DNA of 64,000 bases from Zobellella endophytica (GTDB lineage: Bacteria; Pseudomonadota; Gammaproteobacteria; Enterobacterales; Aeromonadaceae). Shown here piece by piece: positions 51,080 to 62,610 of the stretch; the stretch's first letter is position 1; each line of letters starts with the position of its first letter. Position numbers and translations under genes: made by a program. The notes below the pieces were generated by a model, which was not told the DNA's origin, made no database searches, and was given only the letters and a program-made list of their open reading frames with translations. The DNA lies in NCBI RefSeq assembly GCF_003012775.1, contig NZ_PXYG01000004.1, forward strand, positions 233,741-297,740. The letters run 5' to 3'.

Positions 51080-52834
51080 TTACATCCGTTCCATGGTGTC
51101 GATGCCGAGCAGCAACAGACCCTGCTGCAAGACCTTGGCGGTAGCGGCGCACAGGCGCAGCCGGCTGGCCCGCTCGGTGTCCGACACGCCGTCCTTGTTG
51201 ATGGGGCAGGCCTCGTAGAAGCTCATGAAGGCACCGGACAGTTCGTACAGGTAGAGGCACAGCAGGTGCGGCATGCCCTTGTCGGCCACCGACTTGACGG
51301 TGTCGTTGAACTGCACCAGTTTCTGCGCCAGGGCCTCTTCCGCCGGCGCCTGGATGCTGATCTGCCCCTGCAGGCCGGCGGCGGTGACCCCGGCCTTGCG
51401 GAAGATGGACTGTACCCGGGTATAGGCATACTGCAGGTAGGGGGCGGTGTTGCCCTCGAACGACAGCATGTTGTCCCAGTCGAAGATGTAGTCGGTGGTG
51501 CGGCTCTTGGACAGGTCTGCGTATTTCACCGCGCCCATCGCCACCCGGCTGACCACCTGCGCCTTTTCCTCGGTGCTGAGCTCGGTCTGCTTCTGCGCCA
51601 GCAGGGCGGCGGCGCGCTCCTCCGCTTCCTCGAGCAGATCCACCAGCTTGATGGTGCCACCGGAGCGGGTCTTGAAGGGGCGGCCGTCCTTGCCCAGCAT
51701 CATGCCGAAGGCGTGATGCTCCAGGCTGACCGACTCCGGCACATAGCCGGCCTTGCGCACTATGCTCCAGGCCTGCATCAGGTGCTGGTGCTGGCGGGAG
51801 TCGATGAAATAGAGCACCCGGTCGGCGCCCAGCCGCTCATAGCGGTACTTGGCGCAGGCGATGTCGGTGGTGGTGTAGAGGTAGCCGCCATCCTTCTTGC
51901 GGATGATGACCCCCATGGGATCGCCGTCCTTGTTCCTGTACTCGTCCAGGTAGACGACGATGGCGCCGTCGTCTTCCACCGCCAGGCCTCGCTGCTGCAG
52001 ATCGGCCACGATGTCCGCCAGCATGGGGTTGTACATGCTCTCGCCCATCACGTCCGCCGGGCTCAGCGACACCTTGAGCCGGTCGTAGACCTGCTGGTTG
52101 TGCTGCAGGGTGATGTCCACCAGCTTCTGCCACATGTTCAGGCAGTAGTCATCGCCACCCTGCAGCCGGACCACATAGCTGCGGGCGCGCTCGGCGAAGT
52201 CCGCATCCGCGTCGTACTGTTGCTTGGACTCCCGGTAGAACTGCTCCAGATCCGCCAAGCCGGAGGACAGCACCTCGGGATTCTGTTTTTCCAACTCTTC
52301 CAGATGGGCGATCAGCATGCCGAACTGGGTACCCCAGTCGCCGATATGGTTGGCACGGATCACCTTGTGACCGAGGAATTCCAGGGTACGCACCACGGCA
52401 TCGCCGATGATGGTGGAGCGCAGGTGGCCCACATGCATCTCCTTGGCCACGTTGGGGGCGGAATAGTCCACCACCACCGTCTGGCGCTGTTCGGCCAAGG
52501 GCACGTTGGCGCGTTCGTCGGCCACCATGGCGTCGATCTGCCGGGCCAGCCAGCCGCTGTCGAGGAAGAAATTGATAAAGCCCGGGCCCGCCAGTTCGGT
52601 TTTGGCCACCAGCTCGGAAACGGGCAGATTGTCCACCAGCAACTGGGCCAGGGCGCGGGGATTCTGCCCGGCGGGCTTGGCCAGCAGCAACGCCAGGTTG
52701 GTGGCGAGGTCTCCGTGGGCCTTGTCTTTGGTCCGGTCTACCTGGATACGGGGGGCCAGCTCGGCGGGCAGCTTGCCCTGCTGTTTCAGGGTTGAGACCG
52801 TCTGCTCAAGCAGCGCTTGAATATGTTCTTTCAT
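51080..52834 (-). CDS. argS: Arginyl-tRNA synthetase
   Basis: The 584-residue class I synthetase charges tRNA-Arg. It has the HIGH-type motif HVGH in [18 protein letters not shown] and a C-terminal anticodon domain ending [12 protein letters not shown]. The N-terminal Add1 domain spans about 1-110. The ATG at 52832-52834 is preferred over an upstream frame because it gives the family start [11 protein letters not shown]. Only one base separates it from ftsN. Confidence 0.97.
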   Translation of the reverse strand: MKEHIQALLEQTVSTLKQQGKLPAELAPRIQVDRTKDKAHGDLATNLALLLAKPAGQNPRALAQLLVDNLPVSELVAKTELAGPGFINFFLDSGWLARQIDAMVADERANVPLAEQRQTVVVDYSAPNVAKEMHVGHLRSTIIGDAVVRTLEFLGHKVIRANHIGDWGTQFGMLIAHLEELEKQNPEVLSSGLADLEQFYRESKQQYDADADFAERARSYVVRLQGGDDYCLNMWQKLVDITLQHNQQVYDRLKVSLSPADVMGESMYNPMLADIVADLQQRGLAVEDDGAIVVYLDEYRNKDGDPMGVIIRKKDGGYLYTTTDIACAKYRYERLGADRVLYFIDSRQHQHLMQAWSIVRKAGYVPESVSLEHHAFGMMLGKDGRPFKTRSGGTIKLVDLLEEAEERAAALLAQKQTELSTEEKAQVVSRVAMGAVKYADLSKSRTTDYIFDWDNMLSFEGNTAPYLQYAYTRVQSIFRKAGVTAAGLQGQISIQAPAEEALAQKLVQFNDTVKSVADKGMPHLLCLYLYELSGAFMSFYEACPINKDGVSDTERASRLRLCAATAKVLQQGLLLLGIDTMERM

Positions 52835-53003
52835 TGTCAGTTCACCAAAATTAAGACAAGGTCGGAAGATAACCTGGGGGGGACAAATTCTACTCATAAC
52901 GGGGACAGAAAACTACCGTTTGGCGCCAGAGCGGGCTTCGATTGAAAGCGCGGACCACGAAGGCGGGTCTTTATGGCCATTATCCGACGATGGGGGACAG
53001 GCC

Positions 53004-53594
53004 ATGAAATTGGCACTCTTACCGCTGACCCTCCATCTTATGCCCGGTGGCAAACTGCCCTTGCGCATCTTTGAACCCAGGTACATAAGAATGGTCAGCG
53101 AGGCCAGCCGCAGCGGAAGCGGCTTTGGCATCGGCATGCTGGGCACGCAGGATGACGACGGCAGCAGCGACCTCTTTATGCTGGGTACCCGGGTCGACAT
53201 CACCGACTTCTATACCCTGGACGACGGCCTGCTGGGCATTACCGTCGAGGCTTCGGAACGCTTCCGCATCCGTACCCTGGAGCGGGAACGGGACGGGCTG
53301 CTGTGCGCCGAGGTGGAGTTGCTCGACAACTGGCAGGCCTGCCAGTTGTCGCCCTTCGAACAGGTGCTGTCCGACAAGCTGCGGGAAGTCTTCGACGAGT
53401 ATCCCGAACTGGCCGAGCTGCACCCGGCCCCGCGCTGGCGGGATGCGGCCTGGGTAACCCAGCGCTGGCTGGAAGTGCTGCCACTCAACACCGAGCAGGC
53501 CCAGTTGCTGATGGCGGAAGACAGCTGCCGCCGGGCGCTGGCCTTCCTGATGTCGATGCTGAAACGGGAGCCGCAGCCGGGCAGCCGCCACTAG
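53004..53594 (+). CDS. LON N-terminal-domain protein without protease
   Basis: The 196-residue protein consists of the LON substrate-binding domain (KLALLPLTLHLMPGGKLPLRIFEPRY) with a short helical end. It has no ATPase or Ser-Lys protease. Family members of this kind are common in proteobacteria and of unknown role. The ATG at 53004 follows GGGGGAC. It is divergent from argS and converges on priA with 3 bases between. Confidence 0.9.
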   Translation: MKLALLPLTLHLMPGGKLPLRIFEPRYIRMVSEASRSGSGFGIGMLGTQDDDGSSDLFMLGTRVDITDFYTLDDGLLGITVEASERFRIRTLERERDGLLCAEVELLDNWQACQLSPFEQVLSDKLREVFDEYPELAELHPAPRWRDAAWVTQRWLEVLPLNTEQAQLLMAEDSCRRALAFLMSMLKREPQPGSRH

Positions 53595-53597
53595 CGA

Positions 53598-55793
53598 CTA
53601 CCACAGCTCGACCGGATCGATATCCAGCGACCAGCGCACCCTGCGGGCGGCCGCCAGGGTGTCGATAATGGCCAGGGCCTGGCGACAGGCCCTGGCCAGT
53701 TCGCGTCTGTTGCCCGCCTGCAGCAGCAGCTGGTAGCGGTACTGGCCCGCCTTGCGTTCCATCTGGGCACTGAAAGGCCCCAGGCTGCGCACTTCCCCGG
53801 GCAGGGTCGGCATCAGCTGCTGGGTCAACTGCAATAAAAAGTCCTGACAATACTGGGCCTTGGTGGCCTGGGCGCGGAACAGCGCCTGGAAGCTGAATGG
53901 CGGCAAGCCGGCCTGCCGTCGTTCCTGCAGGGCGCCGAGGGCGAAATGGCGATAGCCCTGATTGGCCAGATCCTGCAGCAGCGCGTGGTCCGGGTGGTGG
54001 GTCTGCAGCACCACCCGGCCCGGCTTGCTGGCCCGGCCGGCCCGGCCGGCCACCTGGATGTACAGCTGGGCAAAGCGCTCGGTGGCGCGGAAATCGCTGG
54101 CGAACAGGGCGCCGTCCACATCCAGCATGGCGACCAGGGTGACGTCGGGAAAGTGATGACCCTTGGCCAGCATCTGGGTGCCGAGCAGGATCTGATACCT
54201 GCCCGTGCGGATCCCTTCCAGGTGCTGCTGGAAACTGCCCTTGCGCCGGGTGTTGTCCCGATCGATACGGATGATGCCGTATTGGGGGAAGAGGCCGGCC
54301 AGGGCCTGCTCTACCTGCTCGGTACCGAGACCGGTGCCCAGCAGCTGCCGGCTGCCGCAGTGCGGGCATTGGGGCGGCACCGGCCGCTGATGCTCGCAGT
54401 GATGGCAATGCAGCCGGGACTGGCCCTTGTGCCAGGTATAGTGGGCGTCGCAGCGTTCGCAGTCGGCCAGCCAGCCGCAGTCGTGGCAGAGCAGCACCGG
54501 GGCATAGCCGCGCCGGTTGAGGAACAGCATCACCTGGTTGCCGCCGGCCAGCTCCTGTTCCATCAGCTGGAGCAGTTGGGGTGACAGCCCGGCGTGCAGC
54601 TGCACGTGTTTGCTGTCCAGCAGCCGGTGCTCGGCCAGGGTGGCGCTGCCGGGGCGTTGACTTAGGGTCAGCAGCCGGTATTTGCCACTGGTGGCGTTGT
54701 GCAGGCTCTCGAAACTGGGGGTGGCCGAGCCCAGCACGATGGGAATGGCCAACTGCCGGGCCCGCAGCAGCGCCAGATCCCGGGCGTGATAGCGAAACCC
54801 GTCCTGCTGTTTGAAGGAGCCATCGTGCTCTTCGTCGATGATGACGAGCCCCAGCTCCCGGAAGGGTGTCAGCAGCGCCGAGCGGGTGCCGATGACGATG
54901 GCGGCGGTGCCGTCCCGGCAGGACAACCAGGCGTCCAGCCGCTCCCGCTCGGACATGCCGGAATGAAGGGTGCTGACCGGAACCTGAAAGCGCCGCTCGA
55001 AGCGGGCGATGGTCTGCGGCGTGAGGCCGATCTCCGGCACCAGTACCAGCACCTGGCGACCGGCCGCGAGCACCGGCTCCATCGCCTGCAGGTAGACCTC
55101 GGTCTTGCCCGATCCGGTAATGCCTTCCAGCAGAAAGGGGCTGAAGCCGTCGGCCTGGGCGATGCAACTGACGGCCAGTGCCTGCTCGGTGCTCAGCCGG
55201 GGCTTGTCCTGATGCGCGATGGCGATCTGGTGGCGCCAGTCGCGGGTCGCCGGCAGCTGTTCTCTTTTCTCGAGCAGTCCCTTGTCCGCCAGGGCCCTGA
55301 GCACGGCGGTGCCGATGCCCCTGGCCTCCAGCTCGCCGGCGGTCAGCGGGCCCGGCTCCAGCAGGGCCAGGGCCTGCCGCTGCTTCACGGCCCGCAGTGC
55401 TACCGTTTCCTGGGACGCCAGCCGGTGCCAGTAGTCTATGCTGCGGTAGCTGGCGGCCTCGCCCTTGCGCAGCAGGGTGGGCAAGGCCTGAAAATAGACT
55501 TCGCCGGGGGCGTGCAGATAGTACTGCGCGGCCCAGTCGAGCAGCCGCAGCTCCTGTTCCTGCAGGACGGGGTGCTCATCCAGTCGGCCGGTGACGGGCT
55601 TCAGTTTGTCGCGTTCGACCCCGGAGTGATCCGGGTGGTCCAGCACCAGGGCCACCATGGTTCTGCTGCCGAAAGGCACCCGGACCCGGCAGCCCCTGGC
55701 GGGCAGCGGGAGGGGGCAGAGGTAGTCAAATTCCCGCCGCAGCGGTACGGGCAGAACAACCCTGAGCAAGCCATGCGCGGCCGGTATCGACAT
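53598..55793 (-). CDS. priA: Primosomal protein N' (replication restart helicase PriA)
   Basis: The 731-residue 3'-5' helicase (E. coli 732) restarts stalled forks. It has a 3'-DNA-binding domain at the N-terminus, Walker [17 protein letters not shown] box II, and a zinc region with [13 protein letters not shown] and [18 protein letters not shown]. The start ATG matches the family. It is divergent from rpmE, a gene pair kept from E. coli. Confidence 0.97.
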   Translation of the reverse strand: MSIPAAHGLLRVVLPVPLRREFDYLCPLPLPARGCRVRVPFGSRTMVALVLDHPDHSGVERDKLKPVTGRLDEHPVLQEQELRLLDWAAQYYLHAPGEVYFQALPTLLRKGEAASYRSIDYWHRLASQETVALRAVKQRQALALLEPGPLTAGELEARGIGTAVLRALADKGLLEKREQLPATRDWRHQIAIAHQDKPRLSTEQALAVSCIAQADGFSPFLLEGITGSGKTEVYLQAMEPVLAAGRQVLVLVPEIGLTPQTIARFERRFQVPVSTLHSGMSERERLDAWLSCRDGTAAIVIGTRSALLTPFRELGLVIIDEEHDGSFKQQDGFRYHARDLALLRARQLAIPIVLGSATPSFESLHNATSGKYRLLTLSQRPGSATLAEHRLLDSKHVQLHAGLSPQLLQLMEQELAGGNQVMLFLNRRGYAPVLLCHDCGWLADCERCDAHYTWHKGQSRLHCHHCEHQRPVPPQCPHCGSRQLLGTGLGTEQVEQALAGLFPQYGIIRIDRDNTRRKGSFQQHLEGIRTGRYQILLGTQMLAKGHHFPDVTLVAMLDVDGALFASDFRATERFAQLYIQVAGRAGRASKPGRVVLQTHHPDHALLQDLANQGYRHFALGALQERRQAGLPPFSFQALFRAQATKAQYCQDFLLQLTQQLMPTLPGEVRSLGPFSAQMERKAGQYRYQLLLQAGNRRELARACRQALAIIDTLAAARRVRWSLDIDPVELW

Positions 55794-55817
55794 TGGTGAT
55801 TTTTCCCCCGTTTACCC

Positions 55818-55846
55818 TTGCCTGAAAAAAGGCAATCCTATATTAT
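55818..55846 (+). promoter_or_regulatory. Putative sigma70 promoter of rpmE
   Basis: TTGCCT (55818-55823) and TATTAT (55841-55846) with a 17-base spacer lie about 85 bases before the rpmE ATG. Confidence 0.5.
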
Positions 55847-55932
55847 TCGCACCCTTCACAAAACGTGTATCACTACGTGTGGTGTCTGGCTCAGGATCAG
55901 ATAGCGACACGGCCTACCGACAGAGGTTGTCC

Positions 55933-56148
55933 ATGAAACAAGGTATCCACCCGGAATACAAAGAAATTGTTGCCAAATGTTCTTGCGGTAACGAGATCAA
56001 GACCCGCTCCACCCTGGGCCATGATCTGAACCTGGACGTTTGCTCCGCTTGCCACCCCTTCTTCACCGGCAAGCAGAAGATCGTTGACACCGGCGGCCGT
56101 GTCGATCGCTTCAACAAGCGTTTCGGCGCGCTGGCCAGCAAAAAATAA
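55933..56148 (+). CDS. rpmE: 50S ribosomal protein L31
   Basis: The 71-residue L31 (type A) carries the zinc ligands in KCSCGN and VCSACHPF, so it is the zinc-binding form. It ends ASKK. The frame is open 18 codons upstream, but [12 protein letters not shown] is the family start. A hairpin with a T-run follows at 56166. Confidence 0.97.
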   Translation: MKQGIHPEYKEIVAKCSCGNEIKTRSTLGHDLNLDVCSACHPFFTGKQKIVDTGGRVDRFNKRFGALASKK

Positions 56149-56165
56149 GCAGCCTCGGTTGCGAG

Positions 56166-56192
56166 AAAAAGGCGCCTTCGGGCGCCTTTTTT
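56166..56192 (+). terminator. Rho-independent terminator of rpmE
   Basis: GGCGCC and GGCGCC form a stem around a TTCG tetraloop (56171-56186), with flanking A- and T-runs, 18 bases after the rpmE stop. Confidence 0.95.
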
Positions 56193-56256
56193 GTTTGCAC
56201 TTTACGGCCGGCCTGACCATGGTTAGCGGACAGTGGCACCGGAGTGAAACGAGCGG

Positions 56257-57003
56257 ATGCGAACAGGGCGCGTTATCTTTCTTTGTTGTCTTTTCCTGCC
56301 GTTCTTCGCGGGGGCTGCTTGCCCCCGCCTGATACCGGACGAAACGGTATCTGTTCGCCATGTAATAGATGGTGACACCGTCATTCTTGATGACGGCAGA
56401 GTGATCCGCTTTATCGGTATCGATACACCAGAATTCAATAAACACCGAAAAAAGGCCGTCGAGCCCGGGGCCGAGCAGGCACGGCGGTGGCTGTTAAATA
56501 AAATAAGTGAAGAGATTCGTTTGAAACTGGTTTTTGGAATCAAAAGACGTGATGATTATGGCCGCTGGCTGGCCCACCCGCTCACGGCCTCGGGTCATTT
56601 GCTGGCAGAGCAGATGCTGTCCCTCGGCCTGGGGCCGTTATTGATGATACCGCCCAACCACCGGCACTGGCCCTGCCTGTTCGAGGCCGAACAGGCCGCC
56701 TATCGTGCCCGGCGTGGGATATGGCAGCGACCCCTGCCGGCAGCCCCATCCGCTGGCGGATGGCAGGCGTTGGCCGGCCGCATCACCGAGGTGCGCCGCC
56801 GGGGCGGCGATGTGCAGCTGATGCTGGAACACCGCCTTCGGTTGCACGCCGGGAGCCGGTTGCCGGCGGCGGCACTGGACCGGCTGTCGGCCCTGCAGCC
56901 GGGGCAGCGGCTGCTGGTCCGGGGGCGGGTGTACCGGGTCCGGGACGCATGGCGGCTACGGCTGGATCATCCCTGGCAGTTTGCCGGGGAGCATAAAAAA
57001 TGA
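56257..57003 (+). CDS. Secreted staphylococcal-nuclease-like (SNase) protein
   Basis: The 248-residue protein has a signal peptide (MRTGRVIFLCCLFLPFFAGAAC, possibly a lipoprotein because Cys follows GAA). The SNase domain lies at about 30-160, with VIDGDTVILDDGRVIRFIGIDTPE (Asp ligands) and GIKRRDDYGRWLA (Arg/Asp site), then a C-terminal OB-like extension of about 90 residues with a basic character. It probably degrades DNA or RNA outside the cell. It is transcribed alone after rpmE. Confidence 0.85.
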   Translation: MRTGRVIFLCCLFLPFFAGAACPRLIPDETVSVRHVIDGDTVILDDGRVIRFIGIDTPEFNKHRKKAVEPGAEQARRWLLNKISEEIRLKLVFGIKRRDDYGRWLAHPLTASGHLLAEQMLSLGLGPLLMIPPNHRHWPCLFEAEQAAYRARRGIWQRPLPAAPSAGGWQALAGRITEVRRRGGDVQLMLEHRLRLHAGSRLPAAALDRLSALQPGQRLLVRGRVYRVRDAWRLRLDHPWQFAGEHKK

Positions 57004-57123
57004 ACGACCGGGCTGGGCAATTCCGAAAAAGTTGATTACTATCACATTGTATAAACATTATGGTAAACTTGTTCACAGTTAAACCGTAAAAATGTCACCA
57101 ATCGCATCAGGGTATTCGCAGAA

Positions 57124-58368
<1,245 letters not shown>

Positions 58369-58385
58369 ACAAAGGCCCGCTAAAG

Positions 58386-58411
58386 AAAAGGGGAGCCTAG
58401 GCTCCCCTTTT
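58386..58411. terminator. Bidirectional terminator between maeB and trmA
   Basis: The near-perfect palindrome AAAAGGGGAGCC TAG GCTCCCCTTTT can end transcription from both sides, 4 bases before the trmA stop and 17 after the maeB stop. Confidence 0.92.
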
Positions 58412-58415
58412 GGCG

Positions 58416-59513
58416 TTATGGCTTGCGGGTCAGGTAGACCCCGGCTTCCATATGGTGGGTGTAGGGGAACTGGTCGAACAGGGCGAAGCGGCTGAGCCGG
58501 TGGCTTTGCGCCAGTTCGTCCAGGTTCTGCTGCAGGGTCTCGGGATTGCAGGAGATATAGATGATATTGTCGTATTCTTGCACCAGCCTGACGGTGTCGG
58601 GATCCAGTCCGGCGCGGGGCGGATCCACCAGTATGGTGTTGCACTGGTAGCCCTGTAGGTCGATGCCCTGCAGCCGGCGAAACTCGCGCACACCGCGCAT
58701 GGCCTGGGTGAATTCTTCCGCCGACATCCGCAGTATGGTGACGTTGTCGATGCCGTTGGCGGCGATGTTGTACTGGGCCGACTTGACCGAGGAACTGGCG
58801 ATCTCGGTGGCCAGCACCCGGCGGAAGTTGGCCGCCAGGGCCAGGGAGAAATTGCCGTTGCCGCAGTACAGCTCAAGCAGGTCGCCGCTGGCGCCTTGTG
58901 TCACGTCCAGCGCCCATTCGAGCATCTGTTCGTTCATCCGGCCGTTGGGCTGGGTGAAGCTGTTTTCCACCTGCTGGTAGACAAGCTCGCGGCCCGCCAC
59001 CTGCAGCTTCTCGACCACGTAGTCGCGCTCGACCACCCATTTCTGCTTCTTGGCCCGGCCGATGATGTCGGCCATGATGCCCAGTTCACGCAACTGCGTA
59101 CGCAATGCCCGCGCCGCCTGGTGCCAGTCTTCATCCAACTGGCGGTGGTAGAGCAGGCTGATCACCAGCTCACCGCTGAGGGACGACAGAAAATCCACCT
59201 GGAACAGCTTGCGGCGCAGCACCGGCGAGGGGCGCAGTGCCTCCAGCAACAGCGGCATGGCCTGGTTGATCAGCTGCGAGGCGGCGGGAAACTGCTCGAC
59301 CCGGTATTTCTGCTTACTGGCCTGATCGAACATGATGTAGTAAAGATCGTCCCCCTGATGCCACACCCGAAACTCGGCCCGCATCCGGTAATGTTCCGGC
59401 CGGGAGGAGAAGACCTCCAGTGGCGGCGGGGCAAAGCCGGCAAACTGGCCCTGCAGGCGCTCGGCTTTTTCCGCCAACTGGCGGGAATAGTGGGTGGTAT
59501 CGAGGTGGATCAT
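58416..59513 (-). CDS. trmA: tRNA (uracil-5-)-methyltransferase TrmA
   Basis: The 365-residue enzyme (E. coli 366) makes m5U54 in tRNA. It has the AdoMet site [13 protein letters not shown], the motif DPPRAGLD and the catalytic Cys in [12 protein letters not shown]. The ATG at 59511-59513 gives the family length. It is divergent from the btuB riboswitch region. Confidence 0.96.
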   Translation of the reverse strand: MIHLDTTHYSRQLAEKAERLQGQFAGFAPPPLEVFSSRPEHYRMRAEFRVWHQGDDLYYIMFDQASKQKYRVEQFPAASQLINQAMPLLLEALRPSPVLRRKLFQVDFLSSLSGELVISLLYHRQLDEDWHQAARALRTQLRELGIMADIIGRAKKQKWVVERDYVVEKLQVAGRELVYQQVENSFTQPNGRMNEQMLEWALDVTQGASGDLLELYCGNGNFSLALAANFRRVLATEIASSSVKSAQYNIAANGIDNVTILRMSAEEFTQAMRGVREFRRLQGIDLQGYQCNTILVDPPRAGLDPDTVRLVQEYDNIIYISCNPETLQQNLDELAQSHRLSRFALFDQFPYTHHMEAGVYLTRKP

Positions 59514-59671
59514 GATGGGGCTCCTGTACAGCGAGCCGCCGATTCTAAGGACTCTGGATCATTTGTCCAGTTTATAGGCGATACCTTGCTTTCTCTCCTG
59601 GCTATAGCCATCCAGCTTTCTCGATGGCTGTTTTGGTATACAGCATCGCCCCCATTCCCTATAATGCCCGC

Positions 59672-59848
59672 GCTTTGGTGCCGACAGGCGTAAACGGGAA
59701 TCCGGTGAGAATCCGGAGCTGGCGCGCAGCGGTAAGGAGGAACGAAAGCGACGAGGGGAAAGCCCCGAGCACTGCCATATCCTGGTGGGAAGCTGTCGCC
59801 TAGGTAGATGCCCGCGCATCTGTGCCTTTAAGCCCGAAAACCTGCCAA
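59672..59848 (+). promoter_or_regulatory. Cobalamin (AdoCbl) riboswitch upstream of btuB
   Basis: Conserved blocks lie in order: GGTGCCG (59677), GGGAATCCGGTGAGAATCCGG (in 59697-59716), GCGCAGC, the B12-box-like GAGCACTGCCA (59768-59778), TGGGAAG, and AAGCCCGAAAACCTGCC near 59830-59846. This order is that of the cobalamin riboswitch. The following gene, btuB, is a B12 receptor. A 9-base hairpin (59853-59875) lies between the riboswitch and the ribosome site and could be the expression platform. Confidence 0.93.
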
Positions 59849-59904
59849 AGAAGCTGCCAGGAAGGGCCTGGCAGCCGATGCTACGCGTTCTAGGGAAGCA
59901 CAAG

Positions 59905-61728
59905 ATGTCCAAACAATGGCTGGCAGCCGCTTTGCTGCCATGGGCGGCCTTCGCCCAAAATACCTCCGAAGCTACCGATATCACCATTCACAACCGGGTT
60001 GAACAGCCGAGAAGCACGGTGCTGGCACCGGTTGAGGTGATCACCAGGGCCGACATAGAGCGGCGCCAGCCGAAATCCATGGCCGAATTATTGAGTTCGC
60101 TGCCAGGCATCCAATTTGGTACCCAGAGCGGTGGCTTGGGTCAGCAAACCAGTCTGTTCACCCGGGGCACGGAATCGGACCACACTCTGGTGCTGATCAA
60201 CGGACGACCAATCGCCCAGTCGGTTTCCGGTAGCGTGGACTGGAGCGAGTTTCCGATCAGCGGTATCCAGCGGGTCGAGTACATTCGCGGCCCCCGGGCC
60301 GCCATCTACGGTGCCAATGCCATCGGTGGGGTGATCAATCTGATCACCACCACCGAGGCCGATGAGACCCGCCTCGGGGTCACTGCCGGCAGCAACGACT
60401 ATTACGAAGGCAATCTGGCCCTGAACCGCTGGATCGGTGAACAAACCCATCTGCAGTTGATGGGTGGCTATCGTGAAACCCGGGGGTACGACACCCGGCC
60501 GACAGAGGGGCAGCCGGACAGCGACGGTTTCACCCAGTTCAACGGTCTGCTGGGGCTGACTCACCACCTCGATGACCACTGGACCCTGGATGCCTCGGCC
60601 ATGGGCTGGCAAAACAGGTCGGAGTATGACTTCACCCAGGCCTTCGATTTCGGCACCTCGGCCAACGAGAGTGAACGGGAAACCTATCAGCTGGATGCCG
60701 CCATCGGCTATGCCGATAAGCGGCTGAATGTCCGCTTCGATGGTGGCTACAGTGAGACCGAACTGAAGAGCTGGCGTGACACGCTGGGCGAAGGTTCGGC
60801 GGAAGCCATTACAACCGGCATCGGGAGGCTGGGCTGGCTGGTCCAGTACAAGCATTCCGCCAATGGATACGTACTGGCCGGTCTGGACTGGCAGCGGGAG
60901 CGGCTGCTGGATGACTCCGGCCTGTTCGGCATGGCGTTTGAGGCTCCGAGCCGAGACAATACCGGGGTCTATGCGTCCCTGTTCCAAACCTGGTCTCTGC
61001 TTTCGCTCGAGCTGACCGGCCGGGTAGACGATAATGAACAGTTCGGTACCCATGGTACCTGGCAGAGCGCGTTGTCGTGGGCGTTACCTCATGCCCATAA
61101 GGCTACCCTGAGCTATGGGACGGCCTACCGGGCTCCGAACTTCATCGATCTGTACTCGCCTTTCGGCGGCAACCTGGAGTTGCAGCCGGAAGAGTCGGAA
61201 AACTGGGAACTGGGCCTGGTCGGCGATTATGCCTGGCTCAACTGGGAACTGAACCTTTACCGTAACGAAATCGACAATCTTATCGTGTTCGATTCCAGTA
61301 CTTTCCTGCCGGTGAATTCGGCCGAGAACACGGATGCGCTGATCGAAGGGGCCGAGCTATCATTGAAGGCCAGCACCGGGCCGGTGCGTCACCGGGTGGT
61401 GCTGGAGTATACCGACGCCAAGGATCGTAACAACGATGATCAGCAATTGCTCCGTCGCGCCAAGCGCAAGGCCAGCTGGGAAGGTGAGGCCGACTGGTTG
61501 AATGCGACCTGGTTCGCCCAGGCTCTGTATATCGGGGAACGGCCCGATGTGGGCAATGTCACCCTGCCATCCTATACCGTATGGAATCTGGGAGCCCGTT
61601 ACCGGCTGACCGAACAGCTGAGTCTGACCGGTAAACTTAATAATCTGTTCGACAAGGATTACCAGGTGATCGCGGGTTACGATGCTCCTGGCATGGAGTT
61701 TTATGTCGGGGCGGACTACCGCTTCTAA
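59905..61728 (+). CDS. btuB: TonB-dependent vitamin B12 outer-membrane receptor
   Basis: The 607-residue receptor (E. coli 614) has a signal peptide (MSKQWLAAALLPWAAFAQN), a plug domain (VITRADIERRQPKSMAEL; RVEYIRGPRAAIYGANAIGGVINLIT) and a 22-strand barrel ending in Phe (YVGADYRF). It imports cobalamin with energy from TonB. The frame is open 40 codons upstream through the riboswitch, but only the ATG at 59905 gives the signal peptide. A terminator follows. Confidence 0.94.
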   Translation: MSKQWLAAALLPWAAFAQNTSEATDITIHNRVEQPRSTVLAPVEVITRADIERRQPKSMAELLSSLPGIQFGTQSGGLGQQTSLFTRGTESDHTLVLINGRPIAQSVSGSVDWSEFPISGIQRVEYIRGPRAAIYGANAIGGVINLITTTEADETRLGVTAGSNDYYEGNLALNRWIGEQTHLQLMGGYRETRGYDTRPTEGQPDSDGFTQFNGLLGLTHHLDDHWTLDASAMGWQNRSEYDFTQAFDFGTSANESERETYQLDAAIGYADKRLNVRFDGGYSETELKSWRDTLGEGSAEAITTGIGRLGWLVQYKHSANGYVLAGLDWQRERLLDDSGLFGMAFEAPSRDNTGVYASLFQTWSLLSLELTGRVDDNEQFGTHGTWQSALSWALPHAHKATLSYGTAYRAPNFIDLYSPFGGNLELQPEESENWELGLVGDYAWLNWELNLYRNEIDNLIVFDSSTFLPVNSAENTDALIEGAELSLKASTGPVRHRVVLEYTDAKDRNNDDQQLLRRAKRKASWEGEADWLNATWFAQALYIGERPDVGNVTLPSYTVWNLGARYRLTEQLSLTGKLNNLFDKDYQVIAGYDAPGMEFYVGADYRF

Positions 61729-61735
61729 CCCCTTG

Positions 61736-61760
61736 AGCCGGCCACTGTGCCGGCTTTTTC
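61736..61760 (+). terminator. Rho-independent terminator of btuB
   Basis: AGCCGGC (61736-61742) pairs with GCCGGCT (61749-61755) around a six-base loop, followed by TTTTC, 7 bases after the btuB stop. Confidence 0.85.
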
Positions 61761-61810
61761 ATCCCCGCTTTTGGCGTTATCATGGCGGCCTTGCACAGCG
61801 AGGGCAGTCA

Positions 61811-62602
61811 GTGGCGACCATTCTTATCTTCGATTCCGGCATGGGCGGTTTATCCGTGTACCGGGAAGTACGCAAGGCCTTGCCCGGCCATCAATACCTG
61901 TATCTGTTCGACAATGCCTGCTTTCCCTATGGCGAGCTGAGCGAGCAACGGCTGGTGGCCCGGGTGAGCGAGCTGTTCGACGTCTTTGTTGCCCGGCACC
62001 ATATCGATATCGCGGTGATCGCCTGCAACACCGCCAGTACCTACGTATTACCGGCATTGCGCCAGCAACTGACCGTGCCGGTGGTCGGGGTGGTTCCCGC
62101 CATCAAGCCCGCCGCTGCCCATAGCCGGGCCCATGGTCATGGCAAGGTGGGTCTGCTGGCCACGCCGGGCACGGTGTCGCGGGACTACACGGCGCAGTTG
62201 ATCCGGCATTTTGCCGCCGATCTGGAGGTGAGCCTGCTGGGCACTACCGAACTGGTCAAAATGGCGGAAGACAAGCTGGCCGGACTGGCCGTCGATCGAA
62301 CGTTGCTGGGACGGGTGCTGGCCCCCTGGCTAGGGGCATCCGCACCGGACACCGTCGTCCTGGGCTGCACCCACTTTCCATTATTGGCCGACGAGATCCA
62401 GCAATGGCTGCCCGAGTCGTTACTGGTGGATTCGGGCTCGGCGATTGCGCGCCGGGTCAGCAGCTTGCTGGCCGAATACGTCGAGGCAACGGGGGAGCCG
62501 GTAGGTCTGGCATTCTGTACCCGGGAAACAGAAAAGGCCCGGCTGCAGGCAGGGGCCTTTGTTAACGAAGGGTTCGGAGTGCTGGAACTGTTTACGCCCT
62601 GA
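61811..62602 (+). CDS. murI: Glutamate racemase
   Basis: The 263-residue enzyme makes D-glutamate for peptidoglycan. It has ILIFDSGMGGLSVYREV, the catalytic Cys pair in IACNTAST and LGCTHFPLL, and VDSG near the C-terminus. The frame opens 43 codons upstream, but the GTG at 61811 gives the family start. It follows btuB, as in E. coli, and converges on the RRM gene with 8 bases between. Confidence 0.95.
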   Translation: MATILIFDSGMGGLSVYREVRKALPGHQYLYLFDNACFPYGELSEQRLVARVSELFDVFVARHHIDIAVIACNTASTYVLPALRQQLTVPVVGVVPAIKPAAAHSRAHGHGKVGLLATPGTVSRDYTAQLIRHFAADLEVSLLGTTELVKMAEDKLAGLAVDRTLLGRVLAPWLGASAPDTVVLGCTHFPLLADEIQQWLPESLLVDSGSAIARRVSSLLAEYVEATGEPVGLAFCTRETEKARLQAGAFVNEGFGVLELFTP

Positions 62603-62610
62603 GCACAGGC

